Assembly: GCA_933207985.1 (NCBI GenBank)
Contig: OW240913.1
Location: 266,437,201 to 266,501,200, forward strand
DNA: 64,000 nucleotides
DNA from: Pelobates cultripes
Lineage: Eukaryota; Chordata; Amphibia; Anura; Pelobatidae
Direction: 5' to 3'
The notes under the pieces were generated by a model. The model worked only from the letters and a program-made list of their open reading frames with translations, was not told the origin of the DNA and made no database searches. Positions 35,083-45,955 of this stretch are shown piece by piece. The position numbers and the translations under genes were made by a program. Each line of letters begins with the position of its first letter. Position 1 is the stretch's first letter.

Positions 35083-35714
35083 AGTTTTATATGCTTTTTT
35101 CAATTGTTTACAATGTTGCAATGTTTATGAACTCTATGCATTATCAGTCTTCTGAAGATGGCATTATTAATAATTTATGTAAAGAAGCCAGGGATTAAGC
35201 TTTATATGAGAATAGTTAAATAAATGCATGACACACAGACATTTAACATAACTAGGGTAATATTGTAAATTGCTGAAACAAAATGATTAGTCTTTATACA
35301 TTATATATCAGAAAACTACTTTCTTCTTGCAAATGTTATTTTTTTTTGCAATGTATGCAAGTGTTATGTTTTTAGTACATTTCATTATCTTGTGTTATGT
35401 TCCATAAAGCTTTTTGGTGTGGTTGGCTGCGTATCTGTACATAATCTGGAAGTCTAAACACTCTCATGAACACTGATGTATTAAAATAAAACTCCTAACC
35501 AAGCTAGGAGGATTAGAAACTTTTTTTTTTATGAGTCGTATTAAGGTACCATTGAGCAGTTAGATGTAATTTCTTTTTTTTAAAAGGAAAATCAAACTTA
35601 AAAGAAAAGATTAAATAAATCACTTCCATCATTTGTATGTTTAGTAAATTTAACGCAAATCAAATGTGTAACTTAGTAGTCTGTGCAAAGTCTATGTTTG
35701 TAACATATCTTCTT
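35083..35714. other. Unassigned AT-rich stretch
   Basis: No gene or repeat recognised. Confidence 0.5.
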
Positions 35715-36011
35715 TAATTGCACAGAACACCATAACCACTACAGCTTATTGAAGTTGTTATCGTGCAAGGAGGCTACAAACACTTTTTGTCAATTTGGAA
35801 ATGCTTAAACAGATTTAGTAAAGAAAACTCCAGCATGCTTAAACATATTATGGATACATAATTAGGAAGGTGAAACTTCCTTATATGACATCCCAAGGAG
35901 AGGATATGTGCATTGATACTGAGGAATCCTTTTTTTTTTTTTTAAGGACCTGCAGTCATAAAGCAATGCACCAATAAACTGCAGTAGTATGGTGCTTAGA
36001 GGGTCCCTTTA
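35715..36011 (+). mobile_element. Family G element, copy 1 of a head-to-tail pair
   Basis: Left end AACACCATAACCACTACAGC...GTTGTTATCGTGC; right end GCAGTAGTATGGTGCTTAGAGGGTCCCTTTA. It runs straight into the next copy. Confidence 0.5.
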
Positions 36012-36500
36012 TAGGAGCACTCCAAGCACCATAACTACCACAACACCCCCACCACACACCCCATTTAAGTAGTCCTATTGTTTGCTAATAGTTTCACATC
36101 TTACCTGGTGCCAGTCACATTCTATATGAGAGCTGAAAGCTCTCTGCTTTGAGCTAAGCTCAGTAGTGCAAGCCTGAATGCGACGCTCTTAGCCAATGAG
36201 CTGATCCTGCACGGCAGGGTTTAGCTCCGGAGAGCTAATAGTTGCTTCTAAAATGAGCTTCCAGCTCTCGAATGACGAAAGCAGCCAGTGCCCAGGAGAC
36301 CCCAGATAAGATGTCAAAATGTTACATTGGGAGGCACAAGGCCAACCTAACACCACAACCACTGCAGCACACTGATTGGCCCCAATTTTTTCTGTTACGA
36401 AAGCTGGTTGTTGGACCTCTGGTGGTGAAAATGTTCAAGGTGATACTGTTGCCACTTATACTCTCTGCATGTGATCACTATGGCTACTAATCCACAATTC
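36008..36500 (+). mobile_element. Family G element, copy 2 of a head-to-tail pair
   Basis: Starts TTATAGGAGCACTCCAAGCACC, a decayed TTAAAGGAACACTCCAAGCACC. It contains CACATCTTACCTGGTGCC (a donor-like AGGTAAG on the minus strand), AGCTCTCTGC and AGCCAATGAGCTGA. CACCACAACCACTGCAGC near 36350 is an inner palindrome arm. The right end is poorly defined. Confidence 0.5.
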
Positions 36501-36953
36501 CATAAGTGCTCTGGGTGTTCGATTATGAGGGACAAATTTGACTTGTCCCCCCCAGCAGAAGAATTATTTTTTTGCTATAGGACCTGTGCATCGACTCCTG
36601 TTTCATGAACTAATAATACATTATTCTGACACTTACAGACCCAGATACATTGTAGCAGTTTATGATTCCCCTTTTTTCAGTTTCGGGTACAACGTTTTTT
36701 TGTTTTTTTAAAAAAAAATCTGGATCACAGAGAAATTTATTCCAAAAATACAAACATATACTAGCAAACTGTCATCTGTATGAAAACAAAAGATTTCTAC
36801 TAGCGCTGTTTATAAATGTAACTATTATTATACATCGTTCTGATGACAGAACCCTCTTAAAATAATTCAATGAACAGTATTTTAAGATTGTAAGCAGGAA
36901 GTATCTTTGTTGATGTTAGTTTTATTATAACTTTTATTTATATTATCTTTCAG
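36501..36953. other. Unassigned AT-rich stretch before the exon-like block
   Basis: No feature except the polypyrimidine tract immediately before 36954. Confidence 0.45.
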
Positions 36954-37021
36954 GGTCTTTATGAAAGCTGTGTCTGAAGCGATGTGGTGAAATCAAGTTA
37001 CCATAGATTTGGGAAATATTG
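36954..37021 (+). ncRNA. Exon-like block, probably non-coding (UTR or lncRNA exon)
   Basis: A TTTATTTATATTATCTTTCAG acceptor ends at 36953, and a GTAAGATTC donor starts at 37022. Both are close to consensus and 68 bases apart. All three forward frames contain stops within the block, so it cannot be an internal coding exon. ATG triplets at 36960 and 36983 in one frame would give only a nine-codon upstream frame ending at TGA. A 5'-UTR exon, a long non-coding RNA exon or a cryptic pair of splice sites are the alternatives. It is not in a visible repeat. Confidence 0.3.
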
Positions 37022-37470
37022 GTAAGATTCTATTTATTATTGAAGATTTTCATTTTATATTGTATATAGTAATTTTTTTTGATATTTACAATTTATTGAC
37101 TCTGAAATGTAAGTAAAAGTAAGCTTTATAGCTTTGTCAGGGGATTGTTAGTTGGAAAAAATATTTAGTGGTATTTTTTTTTAAATAAATTTTTTTACAA
37201 TTCAATATTTATTGCTTAAGCTATATACAGAATAGCAAGACTTATGGTGATGTGGTACGGAAAATAAATGGAGCATAGGGAAATGTTACAAATTATATCT
37301 GTATTCTAAATGTTATTGAAAACTGCATAAAAACAATATTCAATGCATTGTTTTATTACTATGCTGTCTTATCCATACTTGGGCAGTTGTCGGGATTGTT
37401 ATTTTTCTAAGGTGTGTGATTTTACCCTTAATAGCTTTGTACCCTAGGGAGGGGAGGTACAAGTTTGACT
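37022..37470. other. Unassigned AT-rich stretch
   Basis: No gene or repeat recognised. Confidence 0.5.
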
Positions 37471-38714
37471 TCGTAAAAGCACACTACAAGCACCACATTT
37501 ACTGCATTTGCACTTTAGTGGTTATGACTTCTTACCTGGAGTCTCCTGGGAGCCAGTCACATCATCTAAGAATAGCCAGAATCTTCTACATGGAGCTCCC
37601 ATTACCTCTCTTGAACTAAACCCTGCCATACAGGTCCTGCTCATTGTCTGAGAGCAGTGGCATACTTAGAGGAGGAGCGGGGGGGAGAAGGGGCGGTGTC
37701 CCCCCAGGTGCCACCAGGTAGGGGGCTGCCATGAACCTTGTCCAGGGCTCGCCTTAGGGTGTGCGAGCTGTGTGGCCCCACAGGACGCAATGGAGCAGGG
37801 GGCGCCATGTGGTTGACACAGCTCACACATAGCCGGGTGACAGGAGTGCAGAGGGGGAACTAGAGCAGGTACCCGGGTGGAGGATTTCATTATTCTCTAC
37901 CCGGGTCTATGAAAAAAAAAAATGACTGTCTGCGTGACTGTCTGCCTGTGTCTGACTTTAACTGTGTGTGTGTGACTGTCTGCCTGTACCTGTGTGTGTC
38001 TGTCTGCCTGTTACTGAGTGTGTATGTGTGTGTGTGTGCCTGTAACTGCGTTTGACTGTCTGCCTGTAACTGCGTTTAACTGTCTGCCTGTAACTGAGCG
38101 TGTGTGTGTGTGTGTGTGTGTGTGACTGTCTGCCTTACACAGTGTGTGTGACTGTCTGCCTGTAACTGTGTGTGAGGGGGTGCATGGATTTTGTAGAAGG
38201 GGGCGCAGGGGTTTTGTATTGGGACTGGGGTCTTGTATAAGGGGGCTGAACAGGGGTTTGTAGAAGAGGGGCAAGACAGTGGTTTTGTAGGAAAGGGGCA
38301 GGACAGGGGTTTTGTAGAAGGGGGCTGACAGGGGTTTTACAAAGTTTACAAATTTGTGCAATACATTTAAAAAATGAAAAAAATAAACCATTTAAACATT
38401 TTTACAGGTGTTTTATTTTTTTTTATTTTTTTTGGGAGAGTGGGGGTGCCAAACACAAGATCCATCCCGGGTGCCAAATGCTCTAGGTACGCCCCTGGCT
38501 GAGAGTGTCAGCTAATTGCTGACACTCTAAGCCAATGAGGAGGCCAACGAGCTAATCCATCCACTGTTGGGCATAGCTCAAAGCAGACACCATCTGACTC
38601 TTATAAAGGTGGTTTCCGGCAACCGGGAGACCTAAAATTGTGAGCAAATTGTTACTTACATATGGGGGGTGCCAGCTCACTGCAATGGTTATAATGTTTA
38701 GAAAGTTCCTTTAA
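37471..38714 (+). mobile_element. Family G element split by a hAT element
   Basis: The left end GTAAAAGCACACTACAAGCACC is decayed and followed by ACTTCTTACCTGGAGTC (a minus-strand AGGTAAGAAG). The right end is GCAATGGTTATAATGTTTAG followed by AAAGTTCCTTTAA. The middle was interrupted at TCTGAGAG by the element 37655-38497. Removing it leaves a ~400-base element like the other G copies. Confidence 0.65.
37655..38497. mobile_element. Non-autonomous hAT element nested in family G
   Basis: Left end CAGTGGCATACTTAGAG; reverse complement of the right end CAGGGGCGTACCTAGAG. Flanking 8-base copies TCTGAGAG (37647-37654) and GCTGAGAG (38498-38505) match at seven of eight positions, as expected of a hAT target duplication. 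Inside are CTGTCTGCCTGTAACTGTGT tandem units (37922-38170) and GGGGTTTTGTAGAAGGGGGC units (38180-38340). No transposase. Proline-rich antisense frames are by-products. Confidence 0.85.
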
Positions 38715-40099
38715 TAAACAATGCTACTGTGTTAAATGGTCCCTAAGATGTGCACTCTAAGATCATTACCACAATTCTTTGTTGGGTTTGTGATCACATG
38801 AGTCTTTGGGTGCTGTCACCCCATTTTCTGACAAACAAGCAGGCATATTTTTTAACTATTCACCCTCTGGCTGCTCGCTCTTCCGGGAGGCAAATAATAT
38901 GGATATTCGGCATCCAGATTTCAGTTGTCAGCTAGTATTTGAAATTTCATGGACAGTTATGTCAATTCAGATGCGGAATGCCAAAAACAGATCAGCATCT
39001 GCATTAAGACATCCAAATGCACCTAGAGGGGACTGGATTCTTTTTGATATTCCAGACTGAAATCATTCGGCTTTAATGAGTAACCTGACAGAGAACTTTC
39101 AATTTTAGCCTAAATGAAAACATAGCTGACAAAGATACAATTTTAAGAATAGGACATTATGGTCAAGAATTTTAAAATGACTTTGACGCTTGTCAAGTAA
39201 TTTAGGGGGGCGGGGGGAATGATAGTGTCATAAATCATTACAATAATTCTAAACCAACATAGCCTGACCAGAGAAAATCTTACTGGATATTTGTACTCCC
39301 ATTACGGTCTCTTTAAAATCTAGATGGTGTTATTGGAGTTCAGTTTTGGAGGTTCTTTTTGGATGCATCCAAGATAACTTTCATGATGCATCCAAGATAA
39401 CTTTCATGAAAAATCTTAGCAGGTGGCATTAATGTCCATTTGTGATTCTACTGGTATTTTATCTTTTAGGCAGTTGTGTCAGATTATGTTTTCTTTAACA
39501 CAAGGACAGTAGTTACAAGCAGAAGGATGCGTCCCAGTGGAAATAGGGCTTGTCATTGCTGTTTGGAGTTTGCCATGTTGCGTTGTCATGTCTGACTTTA
39601 TCTATATTGTCATTACCGATGTTTGGGAGATTCTCTGTGATGAGTGAAACAGAAGCATCCACGTAGGATGTTCGTAAATGTAAAAAAAAGACCATGGGAA
39701 TTATTTTGTTTTGTTTTTTTGTTGTCTGAAAATATGGCATGAGTTCTTCATTTAGTTTGTTTTGTTTTTTCTATTTTGTTTTGTTTTTTAATATATATAC
39801 ACTTTTGAGTATATAACTGCCTAGATGATCCTTTTGAGATTGGTCTTGTTGCTTGTCAGGTGAATCAATTAGAGAATATTATCTGAGATTAGGGAATATT
39901 AGTTATTTATATTTCAAAAGCATCAACATGTTACATTGCTGTACAATGGTTACACCGTAGAAGTAAATGTTGACATATTTTAACAATCACTTGTTTCTTT
40001 ATCCTAATTATTACCATCTATGAATGTTCTATTACTTGTTTACTGTCTCAAATTTACTATGTATCTCTGATTGTGATTTCCAGGGTATAACATACGTTC
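38715..40099. other. Unassigned, single-copy-looking stretch
   Basis: A 23-base unit GATGCATCCAAGATAACTTT... is perfectly duplicated at 39362-39384 and 39385-39407. The frame at 38806-39060 is open for 84 codons but has no recognisable domain or splice context. No repeat family seen. Confidence 0.4.
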
Positions 40100-40290
40100 C
40101 AAGTATCCCCATTTAGGAAAGACTGTCCATATTTTGGGCCGAAATTCCTTTGTTCCTCTTTTCTAGGAGCTCTATATTGTCGGTGTGTCTGAATGTATAA
40201 CAGAGCTCCAGAGCAATAATAGTCACAGTAATGTGTCTTAAAACTACAATAAATGTATTTAGAAATCAGTATCATGTAAATAAGTTACAT
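40100..40290 (+). repeat. Dispersed retroposon-like repeat, copy 3
   Basis: TCTAGGAGCTCTATATTGTC, GGTGTGTCTGA, AACTACAATAAATGTATTTAG and AAATCAGTATCATGTAAATA correspond block by block to 14560-14715. Confidence 0.6.
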
Positions 40291-40790
40291 TGTTCTTGAT
40301 CTAAATTACATTTTGGTTGCACTCGCACCCCTAAAATAAAATATTCCTCTTTGTCTATTTGACATGTTGGAAGGTCTAATATGTAAAATTATACCCTAAT
40401 GGAAGTCTCTGTACCTATTAAAACTATGTGAGAAAGGAGAACTGTAACAATTTATGTGAGGGATGGGTATACCAAAACTGTCTTAGTCTGCAATATCTTT
40501 ATTTTATTATTTTTCTAACGTCTGTTGCTTGCTGCCTAAAATTGGTGTATAGCCACAAAGTTGAACTAAACTGGTGTGACCATATTATGTAGAAAGGGAA
40601 AACTAGATTTTATGCATTTAAATGTTGATTGTCTTTTTAAGGGCAGAGAACTACGGTTTATTATTATTATTTATATAGTGCCTACGTATTCAGTAGCACT
40701 GTACAAATTACATGGTTTTACTAATTTTTCACTCAGTCCTTCATCAATTTCATTTTAGTTCTTTTATTAGCATCTTACCTATATATTTCT
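40291..40790. other. Unassigned, with a short retroposon-like piece at 40655-40715
   Basis: TTATTATTATTTATATAGTG followed by CCTACGTATTCAGTAGCACTGTACAA (40660-40705) is a word that I recall as very common in frog genomes in dispersed repeats. The family is not assigned. Confidence 0.4.
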
Positions 40791-41733
40791 TGTAGCAGAG
40801 AGGTAGTACAATCCACACTATCTCCGCTGGTAGAAACAGGTAGGTAGGAACAGCATACAATAATCCAGGTAGCATTACAATAATCCCTTCCTCCCAAGAA
40901 CTAGACGACACATAGTCTGGGAGTCAACTGAGCTTTTATTCCACAGTCACAGTATTTATGCAGTTCCCCATGCAAGGGGTTTACAAACTGGTATTGCAGG
41001 GGTTTTAATCAAGGGGTCTGTGTGGGAAACTGACCATGCAAGGCTATTTCCCATCATGCCCTGCTGTACTGGAGAGATAATCACCCAGGAATGTACTGTT
41101 AATTGAATTATCTCTCAGTACAGCAAAATATAAAATTTTACACAAAAATGCATAACTTGTAAAATATGTGTTTGATTTATCCGAATGACCCCTCATTAGA
41201 TAGATGGGATCTGAGCAAACCATCTGGTGAAATACCACTCAGATCCCTGCACTAGCATGAGAAAGCCATTCGAATGAAGGTTCATACGAACACATATTGC
41301 AATGTTTCCATAGACAGTGCTTTAATTTGGAGAACAGTGTCTGATTTAGACGAATTAACATTTTAGACAAATGACATGGAAGGTCAGTGGTGTTCGTGAA
41401 GTCGAGTAGCCGATTTTAGTTCCAGGCACTCGACAACCAAACACCGCTGGGCTTTCGTAAACAAAGATGGCCGCGCCACGGCATACGGCCACCCGTAAAA
41501 CACATTAATGAGCGGTGGATACAGTGTTGCAATCCTTAATGGGAGAACCACGACCCCCTTGTGTGGTCTCACATTCGGTAGTTTGTTTCACGAACAGTGT
41601 TGAAATTCACTGTTTACGAATGCTCTCTTACGCATACTAAACAGAACATAGAATACAGATAGATTCCTGCAGTCTTAAGTGCAACAATATCACAGGAATA
41701 TAAATACATTCTTAAGTGGCTAGGCTTGCCACA
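40791..41733 (-). mobile_element. Solo LTR, 943 bp, with 5-bp target duplication
   Basis: TGTAGCAG at the left and TTGCCACA at the right give the TG...CA ends of an LTR. The short inverted ends are TGTAGCA and, reversed, TGTGGCA. TTTCT flanks both sides (40786-40790 and 41734-41738), a perfect 5-base target duplication. On the minus strand GCATAAATAC (about 40953) lies about 20 bases before AATAAAAGC (about 40935), which fits a TATA box and polyadenylation signal and sets the orientation. No internal coding region remains, so this is a recombined solo LTR. Gypsy or endogenous retrovirus origin cannot be separated by eye. Confidence 0.8.
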
Positions 41734-41738
41734 TTTCT

Positions 41739-42592
41739 AAACTGTGCAATATTACTTACTTATTGTTGGAAAAATCATGTAGAACATTCCCTTCACACTC
41801 TCTGGGCTGTGTCTGTATCATATGCACAAGCAAAGAGAGTGTACCTGTGTAGACTGTATGTATGTAATAGCTGTCGAACCTGGAACTATGGCCTGGAGGA
41901 CTACATGATATAGTGAACATTGCACTGCTTTACTGGAAGAAGGAATGAGGACAAAGATGGTCACTGCATCCATCCTATCTACTTGGATTAAGTAAGAGGC
42001 ACGGGCTGTCAGATTGTCAATGAAGCAGGAGATGGCGGAAAGATACAAATAGGCGCAAAAAACAAAAATGTGTCTATAAAATCACCGTTGACCTGAGCTT
42101 TTTATATACCACAACCATGGTTCTTAAAAAATAGTTTTTGTGTCTCTTTTTACCTTCATTCAATCCTCTAGCTTTCTTTTGTTTCGAAACAATTAGATTA
42201 AAACAATAGCTTCTCAATCTGTGCAGGCCTCCTTAGGGACGTTACCTGTTTGAAAGCTAGATGGGTGAATCATGGAAATGATGACTGAATGGGAGAGCGA
42301 ATGCATTTTATTGATCACTGTTGCTTGGCAGTGTTATCTTCAGCAACCATTTATAGTCTCTGCAATCATCCATTCATTGCTTTACTGCTGACTTTGGCAT
42401 CTCTTCACAAGGCAGCAAATACATCAGTAGGATGTTCCTCAGAGACATCTACTGCTATTTCCAGGAACTTTCTTTTAAAGAACAGCCAAAGAGATATCCT
42501 CTTGCATAGGCAACCCTTTCATTACCTAATGGACCAATATCTTCTAGTACTAGGATATTTAGGATTTATTCACTGAACAGGGAATTGTGGAA
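41739..42592. other. Unassigned, single-copy-looking stretch
   Basis: No repeat family from the window. The frame 42289-42576 (95 codons) has no recognisable domain. Confidence 0.4.
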
Positions 42593-43115
42593 TTAAAGGG
42601 AAACTATAGTCACCAGAACAACTGCAGCTAATTGTTCTGGTGTGTATAGTCAGTCCCTGCAGGCCTTTTAATGTAAACACTGGCTTTTGAGAGAAAAGCC
42701 ACCTCCAGTGGCAGTCACTCAGATGGCTACTAGAGGTGCTTTCCTAAACAGTGCTGCACAACGTCCCCACACTCTGCATAGAGATGCTGAACTTTCCCTA
42801 TAGATATACATTGATTTAATGCATCTCTATGAGGAAATGCTGATTGGCTAGGGTGGTGTTTGACTGCGCCCATGCCCTACCTCCTTGGCTGAGATCATCA
42901 GAATTGACAATCTCAGCCAATCCAATGCTTTCCTATGGGAATGCATTGGCTAAGATTGCCAGTTGTGATGATCTCAGTCATGGCGGGGGATTGGGGGCAG
43001 AGCCAGCGGCACTGGAATAAAGGTAAGATTTATATCTTTTTAAGGGACGGGGCTAACATGTTTTTTTAGGTCAGGAATACACGCTTGTGTTCCTTAACCT
43101 ATAGTGTTCCTTTAA
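42593..43115 (+). mobile_element. TTAA element, family D, copy 2 (complete)
   Basis: Starts TTAAAGGGAAACTATAGTCACC with the hairpin CCAGAACAACTGCAGCTAATTGTTCTGG. Ends GGTCAGGAATACACGC...CCTATAGTGTTCCTTTAA. Body blocks are GTAAACACTGGCTTTTGAGA, GCTACTAGAGGTGCTTTCC, GCATCTCTATGAGG, CCAATGCTTTCCTATGGGAA and AAAGGTAAGATTTA (about 43019). Confidence 0.85.
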
Positions 43116-43919
43116 CAAGTTTAGGACAAAATAATTTTAAATGTGGCTATTTTGCAACTTCCTTGACAGTGGACCACTTCTTCTAATGGATAAAATTGTC
43201 ACTGAAATTTGAAAAGAAAACCCTTCCTGATGCAGCTAGTTTTCCATTGTTTATATATTACAATTAAACCATGCACAATGATCCTATTGGTGACAGTTAC
43301 TCAATGCTGTACAGCAAGAGCCACTTATTATACATTAAATCAATTTAGGTTATCCTTCCTAGATGCCCTTCACAAATTTCTTCTGCAAATGTATTAACAT
43401 CTTGCTCCCTACTGATTGGCAGGGGAGGGAAGGAGGGCAAGCGCGTTGGGATAACCAGTTCCTTCATAGCACAATACTAAAATATATATTATGTATTTTA
43501 TTATTTTATTTAGTTCTTGCAGTGTTCTTGCAGTAATCGTATAACATTTTTAATTACAAAATTAGAAAAGTTACAGACTGTGTTGGGATGTGCTTGCTGA
43601 AGTGTTAGAGGGGATAACTGTGTGTGTCCTCTGGCTTATTTTTTTTAAAGTGCCGATTTCAAGAGAAATTGGCACTTTCATAAATCCCATTGGTAACACC
43701 TCCTTACTGTCAAGCAGATAGCTGGGATGGTTTCATTTCTCACTTGCTATCAAATGTATTAATTCAAAGAGAAAGTGAGTCATTCTCATAAAAAAATGAT
43801 TGGTTTTAATTGAGATGATTGCATGCGCTGTGTGTGAATATTTTTCTATGAGAAGTATCTGATTGGATATAAATCATCAGTAATGATGACTCCACAAGAG
43901 GCAGATTGGAGGTGCTGCC
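43116..43919. other. Mostly unassigned, with a family F-like piece
   Basis: From about 43645, TTAAAGTGCCGATTTC and GAAATTGGCACTTT form a perfect-looking stem (43647-43678, one wobble). TAACACCTCCTTACTGTCAAGC and TCTGATTGGATATAAATCA follow. This looks like a relative of family F, but no right end is visible. Confidence 0.4.
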
Positions 43920-43989
43920 AATATGTGTGTATGTATGTATATATATATATATATAAATATACACACACATATACATTTAATACGTGTAC

Positions 43990-44026
<37 letters not shown>

Positions 44027-44199
44027 CACTCACACTTATTTCCTATATAGGTATAATATATTATAATTAAAGCATTTTATAATATATTATAAATATATAA
44101 TGCATATATATGATTTAATTATAAGTGTATTGTGAGATATATGTGTATATATCTCAAAGTACAGTTATAATGAAATCATATATATGCATTATATATATG

Positions 44200-44240
<41 letters not shown>
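43920..44240. repeat. TA/TATG microsatellite cluster
   Basis: Several (TA)n tracts with GTGTATG interruptions and AATATATTATAA palindromes. Confidence 0.9.
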
Positions 44241-44241
<1 letters not shown>

Positions 44242-45170
44242 TTACTTTTTAGCAGCCTGGGGGACTGTTTGACAGCTCAGACAGTCCCGCTGCTGTCAGC
44301 TCCATAGACTCCTATTGCGACCATGTGGTCATGGTGATCACATGGCCCTGGAGGGCCGCGGTGGCCGGACCTGATGCAGGGGAACTGCTAGGGTCACCGG
44401 CAGTCCCCCCCGACCGTGATCGCTGTGTATCGCCGGTCCAGGTAAATGCAGGGCTCTTATTTCCCAAGGACGTAGCTAGGTCCTTAACAACCGTTTTTTT
44501 GTCGGACGTACCTAGGGCGTCCATGGTTGTTAAGGGAATATATGTATTTATAACACCATTCTAAATGTATTTAGATTTAAATATATATGTATATTAATAT
44601 CAAAATACAGTTAGAACAAATTTACATTTTATTTTTAAATTTTTATTTTTTCAATTGATTTATTTATTTTATATATATATATATAAAATTAACATCACTC
44701 TAAGTGTATTTTAATATTAATATATATAATTTATAATGGTCTAATGGACTAATTTAATAATGGTCTATGTTTGTTTATGTGCGTGTAATAGTACTTAGAT
44801 CATATATATAAGTACTTTTTATGTATTTTATAAACTTTTTATTAACTTCTAATAACTTTTTAAACTTTTTTGCAGGCTTTAGGGGGACAGCCTGAGAGCT
44901 CAGGCAGGCCCGCTGCATGCACTGCAAAAGTCGGCTATTCCGGCCATGTGATCGTGAGGACCCCGCAATCACATGGCCGGGAGGGCAGTGGGGATCTGTC
45001 TGAGCTCCCAGGCAGACCCCATGATAGTGATAGCCGGCGAGGGATCGCCAGCGATTAGGTAAGTCCCGATTTACTAAATGATGTACCAGGTACGTCCGCG
45101 GTATTTAACGACTGCCTTTTGGCAGACGTACCTGGTACATCAACGGTCGGGAAGGGGTTAATCTCATCAG
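44241..45170. repeat. Two tandem copies of an AT-rich/GC-rich palindromic module
   Basis: Module 1 (44241-44545) and module 2 (44870-45170) share the same order: an oligo-T/CTTTTT lead, TAGCAGCCTGGGGGAC versus CAGGCTTTAGGGGGAC, GACAGCTCAGACAGTCCCGC versus GAGAGCTCAGGCAGGCCCGC, a CATGTGGTCA/CATGTGATCG block, a CACATGGCC block and a palindrome with GGACGTACCTAGG or CAGACGTACCTGG near the end. TA-rich DNA separates them. Period about 630 bases. Function and superfamily unknown; frames at 44312-44564 are chance products. Confidence 0.55.
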
Positions 45171-45209
45171 GCAGTTCTAAGGCATCTTGCTGCGAATTGC
45201 CAGTTGTGT

Positions 45210-45955
45210 TTAAAGGGATACTATAGGCATCAAAACAACTTTAGCTTAAAGGACCACTATAGTGCCAGGAAAACATACTCGTTTTCCTGGCACTATGGTG
45301 CCCTGAGGGTGCCCCCACCCTCAGGGACCCCCTCCCACCAGGCTCTGGGGAGAGGAAGGGGTTAAACTTACCTCTTTTTCCAGCGCTGGGCGGGGAGCTT
45401 CTCCTCCTCCTCTCCTCCCTCCTCTCCGGCTGAATGCGCATGCGCAGCAGGAGCTGCACGCGCATTCAGCCAGTCCATAGGAAAGCATTCTTGATGCTTT
45501 CCTATGGACGCTGGTGTCTTCTCACTGTGATTTTCACAGTGAGAAACACGCAAGCGCCTCTAGCGGCTGTCAAGAGACAGCCACTGGAGGCTGGATTAAC
45601 TCACACACCCTGCATGAAAAAAAAACAATGTTTTTATTTGAAATCAGCCCGTTAACTTGCTTAAGAATTTTTTATCTCCTGCTTTGTAAATTTACACACA
45701 CATGAGGCTCCTGTAGAGTCTAAAAGACTATTAACAAAGGAGGAGATAAGAAATTCTATATTAAACAGAATGTGCCAACAGAATGTGCAATAAAGGAAGT
45801 TTAAACATTAGATCTCTCTTTACAGGAAGTGTGTAGGATAGCTGAGCAAGTCACGTACAGGAAGGTGTGACTGGGGCTATATAAACAAAGTGATTTAACT
45901 CCTAAATTGAGGAGAATTGACCAGTAGGGCTGTAGGAGCATGATCTATGCACACA
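45210..45955 (+). mobile_element. TTAA element, family B, copy 2 (split)
   Basis: Starts TTAAAGGGATACTATAGGCATC and AAAACAACTTTAGCTTAA, and is interrupted at that TTAA by a family A copy. The body resumes near 45660 with TTTTTTATCTCCTGCTTTGT, the inverted AGGAGGAGATAAGAAATTCT-like arm and ATAAACAAAGTGATTTAACT, collinear with copy 1. About 190 bases of B and the right end are missing. Confidence 0.75.
45246..45655 (+). mobile_element. TTAA element, family A, copy 6 (nested, 3' truncated)
   Basis: Starts TTAAAGGACCACTATAGTGCC with the full first hairpin and the CCCTGAGGGTGCC/CACCCTCAGGG stem. It then carries GGCTGAATGCGC, CATAGGAAAGCATTC, TCACTGTGA/TCACAGTGA and GCCTCTAGCGGCTGTC stems. The final GCACCCAGACCAC stem is absent. 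An A-run and unrelated bases lead to TTAA at 45652. Confidence 0.75.
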
